This document shows, piece by piece, positions 7,313 to 16,100 of a stretch of 64,000 nt of DNA. Each line of letters begins with the position of its first letter. Position 1 is the first letter of the stretch. The DNA is taken from contig DATKST010000052.1 in assembly GCA_035531475.1 (NCBI GenBank), positions 124,001 to 188,000 of the forward strand, given 5' to 3'. A program made the position numbers and the translations under genes. The stretch comes from CALCEB01 sp035531475. GTDB lineage: Bacteria; Acidobacteriota; Terriglobia; UBA7540. Below the pieces are notes generated by a model. That model did no database searches. It had not been told where the DNA came from and was given only the letters and a program-made list of their open reading frames with translations.

Positions 7313-8314
7313 ATGATTGAAGTTCAACAGCTCACCAAGCGGTACGGGCCCACTCTGGCGGTTTCAAACATTAGTTTTGAGGCGAAGAAGGGGGAAATTC
7401 TGGGTTTCCTCGGGCCGAACGGCGCGGGCAAGACCACAACCATGCGCATCCTCACCGGGTATCTTCCGCCCAGCGAGGGCACGGCGCGAGTGGCGGGCTT
7501 CGACGTGGTGACGGAGCCTTTGGAGGTGAAGAAGCGCGTGGGCTACCTTCCCGAGCTTCCACCGGTTTATACGGATATGACGGTCACGGAGTATCTGACC
7601 TTCGTGGCCAAGATCAAAGGCGTTCCCCGTGGGGACGTGAAAAAGAGAGTCGACGAAATCAGCGAGAAATGCGTGGTGACCCATGTACGGAACCGGCAGA
7701 TCGGCAAACTCTCCAAGGGCTACCGACAGCGCGTGGGGCTGGCGCAGGCGCTGATCCATAATCCCGAAGTCCTGGTGCTGGATGAACCGACGGCGGGACT
7801 GGACCCCAAGCAGATCATCGAAACGCGGGAGTTGATCCGAGGCCTGGCCGGGCAGCATACCGTCATCCTGAGCACTCACATCTTGCCCGAAGTCTCGAAA
7901 ACCTGCGAGCGTGTGGTGGTGATTAATGCGGGCAAAGTTGTGGCCGAAGGGAAGCCCGAAGAACTGACGCGGCGACTGCAAGGCTTCGAGACGGTGCTGG
8001 TGACGGCGGAAGGTCCGTCCGGGGCCATCAGGGAAAAGCTGGAGCGAGTGGGCGGCGTGAACCTGGTTGAGTTCCGGGGCGATTCCGAGGGACGCGCCAA
8101 CTTTGAGGTCCATGCCGAAAAGGGCCGGGACGTGCGGGCCGAACTGGCGCGAGCGGTGGTGGAATCGCAGTGGAGGCTTTATGAGCTTCGGGCCGGCGGC
8201 TTGAGCCTGGAAGACATCTTCCTGAAGCTCACGACTCAGGATTTAGTGGAAGCGCAGGCCGCAAGCGCCGCGGCCGAAGCGCCACCTGCCGAGCCGGAAC
8301 AGCCTTCCCAATAA
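7313..8314 (+). CDS. ABC transporter ATP-binding protein (Gld/Nos-type exporter)
   Basis: ATPase subunit energising the two membrane-associated partners encoded next. Walker A is 'GFLGPNGAGKTTT' (about residues 33-45), the signature motif 'LSKGYRQRVGLAQAL' (near 137), Walker B 'VLVLDEPTAGLDP' and the H-loop 'ILSTHIL' follow in order. A C-terminal extension (residues 225-333) carries a regulatory-like domain and ends in an Ala/Glu/Pro tail. Length and neighbours match the GldA-like ATPases of the GldA-GldF-GldG class. It starts at ATG 7313 with an AGGTGAAGGA stretch just upstream. First gene of a four-gene operon. Confidence 0.92.
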   Translation: MIEVQQLTKRYGPTLAVSNISFEAKKGEILGFLGPNGAGKTTTMRILTGYLPPSEGTARVAGFDVVTEPLEVKKRVGYLPELPPVYTDMTVTEYLTFVAKIKGVPRGDVKKRVDEISEKCVVTHVRNRQIGKLSKGYRQRVGLAQALIHNPEVLVLDEPTAGLDPKQIIETRELIRGLAGQHTVILSTHILPEVSKTCERVVVINAGKVVAEGKPEELTRRLQGFETVLVTAEGPSGAIREKLERVGGVNLVEFRGDSEGRANFEVHAEKGRDVRAELARAVVESQWRLYELRAGGLSLEDIFLKLTTQDLVEAQAASAAAEAPPAEPEQPSQ

Positions 8315-8443
8315 ATCGTCGCGGCCTGGAATTTTGTAGCGGTGCTGTGCTCAGCGCCGGAAACGCCGGTGGGGACACCGGCGCACCAGTAGGGTTCCCG
8401 GCCGGTTCGGACATCTTGAAATTCAGGAGAAAGGAAATCCGTC

Positions 8444-9220
8444 ATGCGGAATATTCTGGCTATTGCGGGGAAGGAAATACGGACTTACTTCACATCCCCC
8501 ATCGCCTATTTGGTTCTGACCATCTACGCGGTACTCAGCGGTTTCTTCTTTTACAGTTTTGTGGCCACCTACGTCGTGCAGATGTTCCGCATGATGGAAA
8601 TGGGCCAGGCGGGCGGGCCGTCCCCAAACATCAATACCTGGATCATCCGGCCTTTGTTTGAGGGAGTTCTTACGGTGGTTCTGCTCCTGCTCCTGCCGCT
8701 GGTGAGCATGAGGTTGTTTGCAGAGGAAAGAAAGACCGGAACCATCGAGTTGCTGCTCACTTCGCCGCTCACCGAACTCCAGATTATTCTTGGGAAGTTT
8801 CTGGGAGCACTTACCCTTTACGTGGCCATTCTGGCCGTGACCTTTATCGACATCGGCATGTTGTTCTTCTACGGGAATCCCGACGCGAAGCCGCTCATCG
8901 CCCAGGCTTTGGGGGCCCTACTCTTTGGCGGAGCGCTGCTCTCCCTGGGCATGTGGATTTCCAGCCTTACCCGGAATCAGATCATCGCCGGAGCGGTTTC
9001 GCTGACGGTTTTCCTGCTGCTTTATGTCTTCGACTGGGTCACGTCGTATTCGAGCGGACCGGTCGGCCGGGTCATGAGCTACATGGCCTTCACCACACAT
9101 TTCGACAATTTTTCCAAGGGCGTTATTGACTCGACCGATCTTGTTTATTATCTCTCGGTGATTGTGCTAGGAATCTTCCTCACATCCCGGTCGGTTGAGG
9201 CGCTGAAGGGGAGGCCTTAA
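8444..9220 (+). CDS. ABC transporter permease (GldF-like)
   Basis: Six-span membrane subunit of the exporter. The N-terminus 'ILAIAGKEIRTYFTSPIAYLVL' is the characteristic opening of ABC-2-type permeases of the GldF/NosY class, and 'ERKTGTIELLLTSPLTELQIILGKFLGA' is the family coupling-helix motif. Hydrophobic helices lie at about 15-45, 65-90, 115-140, 150-175, 180-200 and 230-250. ATG 8444 follows AGGAGAAAGG. Two bases separate its stop from the GldG-like gene, so they are co-translated. Substrate unknown. Confidence 0.9.
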   Translation: MRNILAIAGKEIRTYFTSPIAYLVLTIYAVLSGFFFYSFVATYVVQMFRMMEMGQAGGPSPNINTWIIRPLFEGVLTVVLLLLLPLVSMRLFAEERKTGTIELLLTSPLTELQIILGKFLGALTLYVAILAVTFIDIGMLFFYGNPDAKPLIAQALGALLFGGALLSLGMWISSLTRNQIIAGAVSLTVFLLLYVFDWVTSYSSGPVGRVMSYMAFTTHFDNFSKGVIDSTDLVYYLSVIVLGIFLTSRSVEALKGRP

Positions 9221-9222
9221 TC

Positions 9223-10599
9223 ATGGCGGACAACGGACATCAACAAATCCGGCCCCGCAACCGGGTCCTGCGGGGCTCAAATTTCGTGGTTTATCTGATC
9301 GTCGTGATTGGCATTATCGTGCTGGCAAATTGGTTTGCCAACCAACACGACGTCCATTGGGACTTGACGCCGAATAAGGAATTTTCGCTTTCCGCGCAAA
9401 CCCTCAAAATCCTGAAAGGGCTGCGCCAGCCGGTCACTTTGTACGTCTTCGACCGCGCTGACGCACTCAAGGCGCGCAAGGACCTGCTGGGCCTTTATTC
9501 CTCGGCTTCGTCCCGTGTTTCGGTGCGCTACGTCGATCCGGACCGCGATCCTGGGCTGGCGAAGGAATTCGGGGTGAGGAGTTACGGGTCGATTTACGTG
9601 GCGGCGGGCACCCGCCACCTGGAAGCCGAATCAGCGACGGAGCAGGCCATCACCAACTCGCTGATCCGGCTGTTGAAGGGCACCAAGACCATGTATTTTG
9701 TTCAAGGCCACGGCGAGCGCAATCTGGACAGCGCGGACCGGTTCGGATACCAGAAATTGAAGCAGAGCCTGGCCTCCGAGGATAGCGATGTCAAGACCCT
9801 CGTGCTGCTGCAGACCATGCAGATTCCCGCCGATTGTTCGCTGCTGGTTATCGCCGGGCCGCAGAAGGATTATCTGCCTCAAGAGGTGGATCTGATTGAG
9901 AAATACGTCCAGGGCGGAGGCCGCGTTCTGTTCCTGCTGGATGCGGGAGTGGACATGCCCAATCTGGCCAAACTTTTCCAGGATGAGAATGTGACGCTGG
10001 CCAACGACCTGGTGATCGATCAGAATCCGGTCTCACAAATCTTCGGTACCAATCCCAGCATGCCACTCATCCTCAAGTACGGATCCAATCCGATCGTTCA
10101 ACCGCTGCAACGGACGGCCACGCTGTTCCCCATCTCGCGATCGTTCGAAATCGGCAAGGCGTACAAGCAGGGCGTCACCGTGGATTCGCTCTGCGAGACC
10201 TCGGCACAGAGTTATGGAGTGATGGGCTTCAACCTGCAAATGCGCGAAGTCTCATTCCGGGCGGGCAAGGACATCAAGGGCCCGCTGACCGTGGCCGTGG
10301 CGGGTACGGTGAGCGCCGGACCGGGCGGGGGCAAAAAGGAAGGACGGTTTGTGGCGGTGGGAACTTCGCTGCTGGCCTCGAACGCCTACTTGAACTTTCA
10401 GGGCAACCGCGATTTGGTGATGAACATGGTGGATTGGCTTGCCGCGAATGAAGACTTGATCTCCATCCGGCCCAAGCCCCAGGAGGCACAGCGCCTGAAT
10501 CTCACGGGACGCCAGATGTCAGGATTGATGGTGCGCACCGCAGCCATCCCCCTGATCATCATCATCATTGGCATATTCGTTTGGTGGAGTCGGCGATGA
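9223..10599 (+). CDS. gldG: GldG-like ABC transporter auxiliary protein
   Basis: 458 aa. An N-terminal span (residues 22-40) is followed by 'DLTPNKEFSLSAQTLKILKGLRQPVTLYVFDR', the typical start of the ABC-type uncharacterised (GldG/DUF4350-like) periplasmic domain. A C-terminal span ('IPLIIIIIGIFVWWSRR') then anchors it again. The mid region 'YFVQGHGERNLDSAD' is a conserved block of the family. In gliding bacteroidetes GldG works with GldA and GldF. In Acidobacteria the same trio is common without gliding, so the function here is an open export or surface-assembly role. Its stop overlaps the next start (ATGA). Confidence 0.85.
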   Translation: MADNGHQQIRPRNRVLRGSNFVVYLIVVIGIIVLANWFANQHDVHWDLTPNKEFSLSAQTLKILKGLRQPVTLYVFDRADALKARKDLLGLYSSASSRVSVRYVDPDRDPGLAKEFGVRSYGSIYVAAGTRHLEAESATEQAITNSLIRLLKGTKTMYFVQGHGERNLDSADRFGYQKLKQSLASEDSDVKTLVLLQTMQIPADCSLLVIAGPQKDYLPQEVDLIEKYVQGGGRVLFLLDAGVDMPNLAKLFQDENVTLANDLVIDQNPVSQIFGTNPSMPLILKYGSNPIVQPLQRTATLFPISRSFEIGKAYKQGVTVDSLCETSAQSYGVMGFNLQMREVSFRAGKDIKGPLTVAVAGTVSAGPGGGKKEGRFVAVGTSLLASNAYLNFQGNRDLVMNMVDWLAANEDLISIRPKPQEAQRLNLTGRQMSGLMVRTAAIPLIIIIIGIFVWWSRR

Positions 10600-11930
10600 A
10601 TAGGACCTACCTCAAGACCCTAGGGGCGATTGTGATTTTCGCGGCGCTTTTTGTGACCCTCACCCACTGGGACCAATGGCACAAAAAGAAGGCCAAGAGT
10701 TCCACGCCCGCTTCCCAATTGATTGCGCCGCTCAAGACCAGCGAAATCACCTCCTTCACGCTGACGCCGCAGAATGGAAAGCCCATCACCTGCCAGCGGC
10801 AAGGGAAGCACTGGGTCATCGTCGCGCCCAGTAACATTGCTGCCAGCCAGGAGAAAGTCCGAAATTTCCTGCAGAGCCTGGCCACGACTGAGGTAAGTGA
10901 AGTGGTGGACCCGCATCCGGCCAGCGTCAAGGACTTCGGCCTGGACCCGGCCGCAGAGACCATCGATGTCGCTTCCACGGGGAAACCGCAGAAGTTCACG
11001 CTTTTGCTCGGAGATATGACGCCGACGGGCGAAGGTGTCTACGCCCAGGTAGCGGGCAACCCACAGGTGGTGGAGCTTCCCGAAACCGCGCATTCGGCCT
11101 TGGTGCAGACGCTCTTTGACCTGCGGGACACGCACGTGGTGACCCTCCCCGCCGATCAACTTCAGAAGATCCAGGCAGAAGCCGGTCCCAACAGTTACAC
11201 TTTAACCAAGAACCCGGAAGGGGTGTGGGAGCTCGATCTGCCTCCCGCCGTCCGCGCCGGTTCTTACTCCATCGAAACCATGGTGGATAAGCTGCGCACC
11301 GCCAATATGAGTGCCGTCGTCAGCGAGGACAAGAAGAATGACGCGCAGGATGGCTTCGAGAAACCGGCGCTGCGCCTGACGCTTACCGGTTCCGGGGGGA
11401 CGCAAATTGTGGTTCTGGGCAAGAAGGACGGCGATGTTTACGACGCCATGAATTCAGGCCTGGACCCGGTCTTCACCGTCACCCAGGATTTTCTCACTCT
11501 GTTCCAGAAGAGCCCCGATGAGCTGCGCGAAAAGAAGCTGTGGTCCTGGGAGACTTATGATGTGAAACACGTTGACATTCAAACCCCGAAAGACCGGTAC
11601 GTGTTCGACAAACAGAACGGCCAGTGGAAGGAAACCTCGCCCCAATCGAAGGCGGTGGATGCCGGCAAGATGGAAACGTTCCTCTCTGATCTAAACGACC
11701 TGCGCGCTGAGTCCTTTCCCAAAGCCAAGCCTGGCGACTTCACACCCTTCGGGCTGGACAAAGCCGGGTACAGTATCAAGGTCACGTTCGGCGACAAGAA
11801 CCAAACGGAAACGGTGAATCTGGCCCAGGCCAACGGCAGCCTCTACGCGCGGCGCTCGGATGACGTTTTGCCCAGCGAGATTTCCCAAAAAACGCTCGAC
11901 TCCATCGTGAAGTCTCTGGGAAATCTCTAA
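10596..11930 (+). CDS. DUF4340 domain-containing protein
   Basis: 444 aa. A membrane anchor (residues 5-22) precedes a repeating beta-rich periplasmic region. 'FTLTPQNGKPITCQRQGKHWVIV' and 'DFGLDPAAETIDV..TGKPQKFTLLLGDMTPTGEGVYAQV' are diagnostic of DUF4340 proteins, which nearly always follow GldG-like genes. A second similar block appears near 'FTPFGLDKAGYSIKVTFG', suggesting an internal duplication. The start is the ATG that overlaps the GldG stop (ATGA, 10596-10599), not the upstream TTG. It is probably a periplasmic partner of the exporter. Confidence 0.87.
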   Translation: MNRTYLKTLGAIVIFAALFVTLTHWDQWHKKKAKSSTPASQLIAPLKTSEITSFTLTPQNGKPITCQRQGKHWVIVAPSNIAASQEKVRNFLQSLATTEVSEVVDPHPASVKDFGLDPAAETIDVASTGKPQKFTLLLGDMTPTGEGVYAQVAGNPQVVELPETAHSALVQTLFDLRDTHVVTLPADQLQKIQAEAGPNSYTLTKNPEGVWELDLPPAVRAGSYSIETMVDKLRTANMSAVVSEDKKNDAQDGFEKPALRLTLTGSGGTQIVVLGKKDGDVYDAMNSGLDPVFTVTQDFLTLFQKSPDELREKKLWSWETYDVKHVDIQTPKDRYVFDKQNGQWKETSPQSKAVDAGKMETFLSDLNDLRAESFPKAKPGDFTPFGLDKAGYSIKVTFGDKNQTETVNLAQANGSLYARRSDDVLPSEISQKTLDSIVKSLGNL

Positions 11931-11957
11931 GTGCAGCGTTTCGTAAGTTCGCTCACG

Positions 11958-12151
11958 TATTCTCGGGTAGTGTCTCAATTTGTTCCTTCATCGTCATTCC
12001 CGCGAAAGCGGGATTCCACTCCGAATATCGCAGTGGCATTCCGAACTCGTGCCGATAAAGGGGTTGTCCGGAGCATGGATTCCCGCCTTCGCGGGGATGA
12101 CGGTGGCGAACAATGTCACAAAAATTCAAACTGAGACACTACCTATTCTCC
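11958..12151. mobile_element. MITE copy A (178 bp) with 8-bp target duplication
   Basis: The element is 11966-12143. The left end GGTAGTGTCTCAATTTG and the inverted right end GGTAGTGTCTCAGTTTG match in 16 of 17 bases. The flanks are TATTCTCG (11958-11965) and TATTCTCC (12144-12151), an 8-bp target duplication with one change. It carries no ORF of its own; inside are the common 'CATTCCCGCGAAAGCGGGA' and 'CCCGCCTTCGCGGGGATGAC' palindromic arms. It is inserted 35 bp after the DUF4340 gene. Confidence 0.85.
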
Positions 12152-12157
12152 GCGCCC

Positions 12158-12460
12158 CCTCACCCCCAGCCCCGATAGGCGTTAAAATAAGCGTTTCCGC
12201 TCCCGCTGAGCCGCGCTAGCGGCGATAGCATTTGGCCCACGGCGATTAGCCGTGGGGTAGAGTTCCCAAAATCCTGCCATAAGCCCCGTCAGGGGCGACA
12301 TGATTCCCGCACATGATGGCGCCCCTGACGGGGCCTGGAAGCCTGCGCTCCCCTCTCTTCCCACGGCTTGCGCCGTGGGCCACGTGATGGCGCCCGCCAA
12401 GGCGGGCTTTGTCGTAGTTCCTGGCCCTTATTTTAACGCCTATGGGGGCTGGGGGTGAGG
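12158..12460. repeat. 303-bp inverted-ended repeat element, copy 1
   Basis: Bounded by about 33-bp inverted repeats (CCTCACCCCCAGCCCC..AGGCGTTAAAATAAG). The interior 'CTGAGCCGCGCTAGCGGCG..' to '..CGGGCTTT' is nearly identical, in the same orientation, to 14227-14494. It contains nested palindromes such as CCCACGGCG..CGCCGTGGG and AGCCCCGTCAGGGGC. No protein is supported. It is probably a MITE-like or non-coding RNA-like repeat. Confidence 0.75.
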
Positions 12461-12520
12461 CGTGCCAGTTGAAGGATGAAACAGTTATTTCCGAACGGGC
12501 CCTAAAGAGTACAGTCCGCT

Positions 12521-13243
12521 TCAGGCCGGTTTGCCCGGCGCCATAACCACCCGGGAATCGCTGGCGCGGCACCCGTCTTCGCGGTCACGGTTCACGGCGC
12601 CACGGACATACTCACACAACGCGGGTCCGGGCCGAGGCTGAAGATTCATAGGAAAGACGGGCTTCCGCCTGGCTTCGTCAAAATCAATTTCGGGCCACAA
12701 ATCACGGCTCAGTTTCCCGCCTGCCACCACCAGCGCATCGGCAGACTGTAGCGCCCGCTGAGCCGACCATTTGAAATCTGTCTGCGAACTGTCCAATACC
12801 ATCAGAAAGACCGAGGGCTTGATGAACTGCAGGATGCTGTTGCTCTCCACCATCACGTTTGTGGAATTCTTCAGAGCCTGGAAAAGCGCCGGCATGGCGT
12901 CTCCGAGTTGGCCGTCGCGGACGCGCAGCCAAAGGGATCGAGCCGCGCCCGCGGCGAGAAACCGGCAAGTATCGCTGCGACCCTCAGCGTTTGACTCCTC
13001 GCTGATTTCGAAGGCATGGCGGCGGGGCGCGCATTCGCAAGCGTGGCCGTCGCGCGAGCACACGCCGTGACCGTATTGGGTGATCTTCACCGCCGTCCAG
13101 CCGAGAGACGGCAACTCCTGGATGATCCCGGCCATCAGCGTGGTCTTGCCGATGTTCCGCGTGTGGCCACCAATGACGACGGTGGGCACTGGCAAGCTCA
13201 CGGCCGCAGTTTTCCAATTGGGACCTGTTCCTTGCCGCTGCAA
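12521..13243 (-). CDS. MobB-like P-loop NTPase
   Basis: 240 aa. The P-loop 'VIGGHTRNIGKTTLMAGII' (near residues 22-40) is close to the MobB-type GTPase motif (molybdopterin guanine dinucleotide synthesis), followed by 'GWTAVKITQYGHGVCS'. The later 'NVMVESNSILQFIKPSVFLMVLD' and 'SADALVVAGGKL' blocks are typical of small P-loop proteins that bind a nucleotide and report a bound ligand. A Cys-rich stretch ('DGHACECAPRRHAF') could bind a metal. No other molybdenum-cofactor gene is near, so the role is uncertain. One base separates it from the upstream dehydrogenase gene, so they form an operon. Confidence 0.6.
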   Translation of the reverse strand: MQRQGTGPNWKTAAVSLPVPTVVIGGHTRNIGKTTLMAGIIQELPSLGWTAVKITQYGHGVCSRDGHACECAPRRHAFEISEESNAEGRSDTCRFLAAGAARSLWLRVRDGQLGDAMPALFQALKNSTNVMVESNSILQFIKPSVFLMVLDSSQTDFKWSAQRALQSADALVVAGGKLSRDLWPEIDFDEARRKPVFPMNLQPRPGPALCEYVRGAVNRDREDGCRASDSRVVMAPGKPA

Positions 13244-13244
13244 A

Positions 13245-14162
13245 TCAACCTCCGTGCTCGGCGCCGGCGGCTGTGGCGCGCACCTTCACGCCCGCCAATT
13301 CCTCAAGGAAGGTGATGACCGCCGCGTAATCGAGATCGCCCTTGCCCTGCGCCTTGGCGGCTCCGTAGACCTCCTTCACGGCAGCGGCGGTGGGCATGGG
13401 AACGCCCTGGGCGTAAGCCGACTCCATGGCCAGCTCCAGATCCTTGTGCATCAGCTTCAGCGGAAAGTAAGGCGTGAAGTCTCCTTTGAAGATGAAGGGG
13501 GCTTTGAAGTCCGTGAGGGTGGCGCGGGCCATGCTGGATTGAATGATTTCCAGCATGGTTTCGGGCTTGACTCCGCCCTTTGTGGCGAGCACAAACCCTT
13601 CACAGAAGACTTCCACCATGGTGGCCTGGATGGCATTCTGGGCGAGCTTGGCGGCCAGGCCGGCGCCGTTCGCGCCGCAGTGGATGTGCTTTTTGCCGAG
13701 CAACTGCAGCACCGGCCTCACGCGGTCCAGCGCGGAACGCTCGCCGCCGATCATGAAGGTCAGCTCGCCGGCCAGCGCGCCGTGTTTGCTGCCCGTCACC
13801 GGAGCGTCCAGCATCTGCGCGCCCTTGGCCGCGAGGTGGCAGGCGAACTTGCGGCTGGCCACCGGACTGATGGTGCTGGAATCAACGAGCACGGCGCCGG
13901 AGCGAACGCTTTGTAGGATGCCGTCCTTGCCTAGAAGCACTTCCTCCATCGCCGCCGTGTCACTGACGATGCTCATGACGATATCCGCTTCCCGCACGGC
14001 TTCGGCGGGGCTTGATGCAACACGCGCCCCGGCTTTCTCCAACGGCTCGGCCTTACTCTGCGTGCGATTGTAGACGGTCAAGCGGTGCCCCGCTTTGAGC
14101 AGGTTCAGCGCCATCGGCTGTCCCATGATTCCCAACCCAATGAAACCGATCGATTCGGCCAT
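13245..14162 (-). CDS. NAD(P)-dependent 3-hydroxyacid dehydrogenase (HIBADH/tartronate semialdehyde reductase family)
   Basis: 305 aa, full length for the family. The Rossmann motif 'IGFIGLGIMGQPMALNLLKAGH' (residues 5-26) binds the cofactor; 'NRT' after beta-2 suggests NADPH preference. The substrate signature 'DAPVTGSKHGALAGELTFMIGG' and the catalytic-lysine segment 'GANGAGLAAKLAQN' follow. The GSK variant in place of the commoner GG(x) is found in glyoxylate/succinic-semialdehyde reductase-like members. The neighbouring glycerate kinase and hydroxyacid dehydrogenase support a C3/C4 hydroxyacid role, for example tartronate semialdehyde to D-glycerate (inference). Confidence 0.88.
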   Translation of the reverse strand: MAESIGFIGLGIMGQPMALNLLKAGHRLTVYNRTQSKAEPLEKAGARVASSPAEAVREADIVMSIVSDTAAMEEVLLGKDGILQSVRSGAVLVDSSTISPVASRKFACHLAAKGAQMLDAPVTGSKHGALAGELTFMIGGERSALDRVRPVLQLLGKKHIHCGANGAGLAAKLAQNAIQATMVEVFCEGFVLATKGGVKPETMLEIIQSSMARATLTDFKAPFIFKGDFTPYFPLKLMHKDLELAMESAYAQGVPMPTAAAVKEVYGAAKAQGKGDLDYAAVITFLEELAGVKVRATAAGAEHGG

Positions 14163-14226
14163 GCGTCCTCCCGATCTGTGAAATAGTCAGTTCGAAAATA
14201 ACGGCACATCGTCCAAGCAGACCCCG

Positions 14227-14494
14227 ATATGCGCTAAAATAAGGGTTTGCGAATCCCTGAGCCGCGCTAGCGGCGATAGCATTTGGCCCACGGCGATTAG
14301 CCGTGGGGTAGAGTTCCCAAAATCCTGCCATGAGCCCCGATAGGGGCGACATGATTCCCGCACATGATGCCGCCCCTGACGGGGCCTGGAAGCCTGCGCC
14401 CTCCTCTTTTCCCACGGCTTGCGCCGTGGGCCATACGATGACGCCCGCCAAAGCGGGCTTTGCCGTCGTTCCAGGCCCTAAATTTAACGCCTAT
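14227..14494. repeat. 303-bp-type repeat element, copy 2
   Basis: The sequence matches 12175-12443 almost base for base through the palindromic core (AGCGGCGATAGCATTTGGCC onward) and lies in direct orientation, 2.05 kb away. Its ends (GCGCTAAAATAAG / CTAAATTTAACGC) are more degraded and it lacks the outer C-rich arm. The two copies flank exactly the two-gene unit (P-loop NTPase plus dehydrogenase). Confidence 0.75.
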
Positions 14495-14593
14495 GAACCC
14501 GGGCCCTTCACCCCCCGCTCCGCAGCTCCCACTCCCCGCTTGCGGGAATGGAGCCAGGGCAAGGGGTCCAACTTTCCACGGCATGGATGAGCC

Positions 14594-15946
14594 TCAGCCA
14601 TGATTGAAGTCCAGCAACAGCCGCAGGTCACGAACATTGTTGTCCGTGAATCCTGTCTCGATGGTGTCGCCCAACGTCCGGAAGAAATGGTAGGAGTCGC
14701 TTTCCGCGAGAAAGGCGGCCGGGTCCATGCCCAGAGCCGCCGCTCGCCTCATGGTGTTGCCGTCCGCCACCGCGCCGCTGCTTGGGCTGTTGCCGTCGCG
14801 GCCGTCGGTCCCCGCGCTCAAGACGACACGCGATTGACCGGAAATCCTTCCTGCCGCGTAGAGGACATAAGCCTGATTGCGCCCTCCCAATCCACGGCCT
14901 GTCACCGGACAGGTGACCTCACCGCCCGCCACCAGGCAAACCGGCTTTCCCGGATGCTTCGCGGCCAGCCGCTTGAGTGATTCCAGATTCTGGTCCGCGA
15001 CCTCCCGGTAATCGCCATCTTGCAAGCCCGAATCCGCTTCGCATTCAAACTTGAAGCCGCCGGCAATCTCCTTTGCGGCTTGCACGGCGCCGGCATTTGA
15101 AAGCAGGCAAAACGTTTTCGACTGGGCAAAGCGCTTGTCCCCCGGCTTGGGAGTTTCCTGCAAAGTTTTTTCTGTAAATTGGCGGCGGATCCGCGCGGGA
15201 AACTTTTCGGCCAGTTGAAACTGATCCGCAATCGCGTAGCATTCGCCGGTGGTGGATTCGTCAGGCACAGTCGGTCCAGAAGCCACCATCGAGGAGAAAT
15301 CAGCGGGGACGTCCGAAATATAAATGGTGAGTTGCCGGGCAGGACTTGCGGCCAATGCCAGCCGTCCGCCCTTGACCGCGGAAAGATGCTTGCGGAGGAC
15401 GTTCATCCGTTCGATGGGCAAGGTGCCGGTGACCAGCACGCGATTGAAATCCACAAGGTCGGTCAGAGTGACGGTGTCATCGAGCGGCTTTTCCAGCATT
15501 GCCGATCCGCCGCCCGAAACCAGAAAGATCACAAGGTCCGCGTTGGTCAAAGCATCTACCAGATGCAACGCCGCGTCAGCTCCCGCCAGGCTGCCGGACG
15601 TAGGGTGCGGATGTCCGCCCACGAAATACTGAAACCGTTCGAGTCTCCGTGTTGGCCCAGCGGGAGAGATCACGATTCCGGCGTCAATCCCACCGCCCAA
15701 AATTTCTGCCAGCGCCGCCGCCATGCTGTTTGCAGCCTTGCCGAAGGCGATCACGCGTGGCGGCCTCAGAATTTTCCAGGCCACATCCCCGGCGGTGAGC
15801 GTCCCCTCGGAGAAGTCCACCTTGTGCAGCATCGCCCGATAGACGTCGAGCCGTGTCAAGGTCTCCATGAAGATTGCTTGAACCATCTGCCGCCCTTTGA
15901 CATACAGAGGGCTGGCGGCTGAAACCGGTGCTTGATGAATTGCCAT
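14594..15946 (-). CDS. Type-2 glycerate kinase (GckA/TtuD family)
   Basis: Phosphorylates D-glycerate to 2-phosphoglycerate with ATP. The N-terminal domain (DUF4147) shows 'VIAFGKAANSMAAALAEIL', 'GGHPHPTSGSLAGADAALHLVDAL' and the glycine-rich 'IFLVSGGGSAMLE'. The C-terminal MOFRL domain shows 'LVAGGEVTCPVTGRGLGGRNQAYVLYAA' and 'LSAGTDGRDGNSPSSGAVAD'. These blocks cover the full family length. The start at 15946 (MAIHQAPVS) is preferred, with a G-rich stretch 12 bases before it; the frame reaches up to 15997. It lies between the reductase and the D-2-hydroxyacid dehydrogenase on the same strand, consistent with a glyoxylate/glycerate assimilation module. Confidence 0.92.
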   Translation of the reverse strand: MAIHQAPVSAASPLYVKGRQMVQAIFMETLTRLDVYRAMLHKVDFSEGTLTAGDVAWKILRPPRVIAFGKAANSMAAALAEILGGGIDAGIVISPAGPTRRLERFQYFVGGHPHPTSGSLAGADAALHLVDALTNADLVIFLVSGGGSAMLEKPLDDTVTLTDLVDFNRVLVTGTLPIERMNVLRKHLSAVKGGRLALAASPARQLTIYISDVPADFSSMVASGPTVPDESTTGECYAIADQFQLAEKFPARIRRQFTEKTLQETPKPGDKRFAQSKTFCLLSNAGAVQAAKEIAGGFKFECEADSGLQDGDYREVADQNLESLKRLAAKHPGKPVCLVAGGEVTCPVTGRGLGGRNQAYVLYAAGRISGQSRVVLSAGTDGRDGNSPSSGAVADGNTMRRAAALGMDPAAFLAESDSYHFFRTLGDTIETGFTDNNVRDLRLLLDFNHG

Positions 15947-16100
15947 CTTGTTGAATAGTCCCCCCATCATTATTGGAGACGTTCGCATTAAACGCAAGCG
16001 CCCGTGGCGATTGTCCGCAGACGGTGGGGCAACCCTGGCGGGCGCCCGTCATTCGAGGCACCACGGAAAGCGGGCGGGCACCCGCCAGGGTCGCCTACTG

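Noticed and set aside
7364..8113. 249-aa minus-strand ORF opposite the ABC ATPase
   Set aside because: Antisense shadow of a well-conserved ATPase gene; no domain or start signal.
12182..12572. Small ORFs on the minus strand in the repeat element
   Set aside because: The same peptides recur in the second copy at 14053-14584 only because the DNA repeat is the same; no ribosome site.
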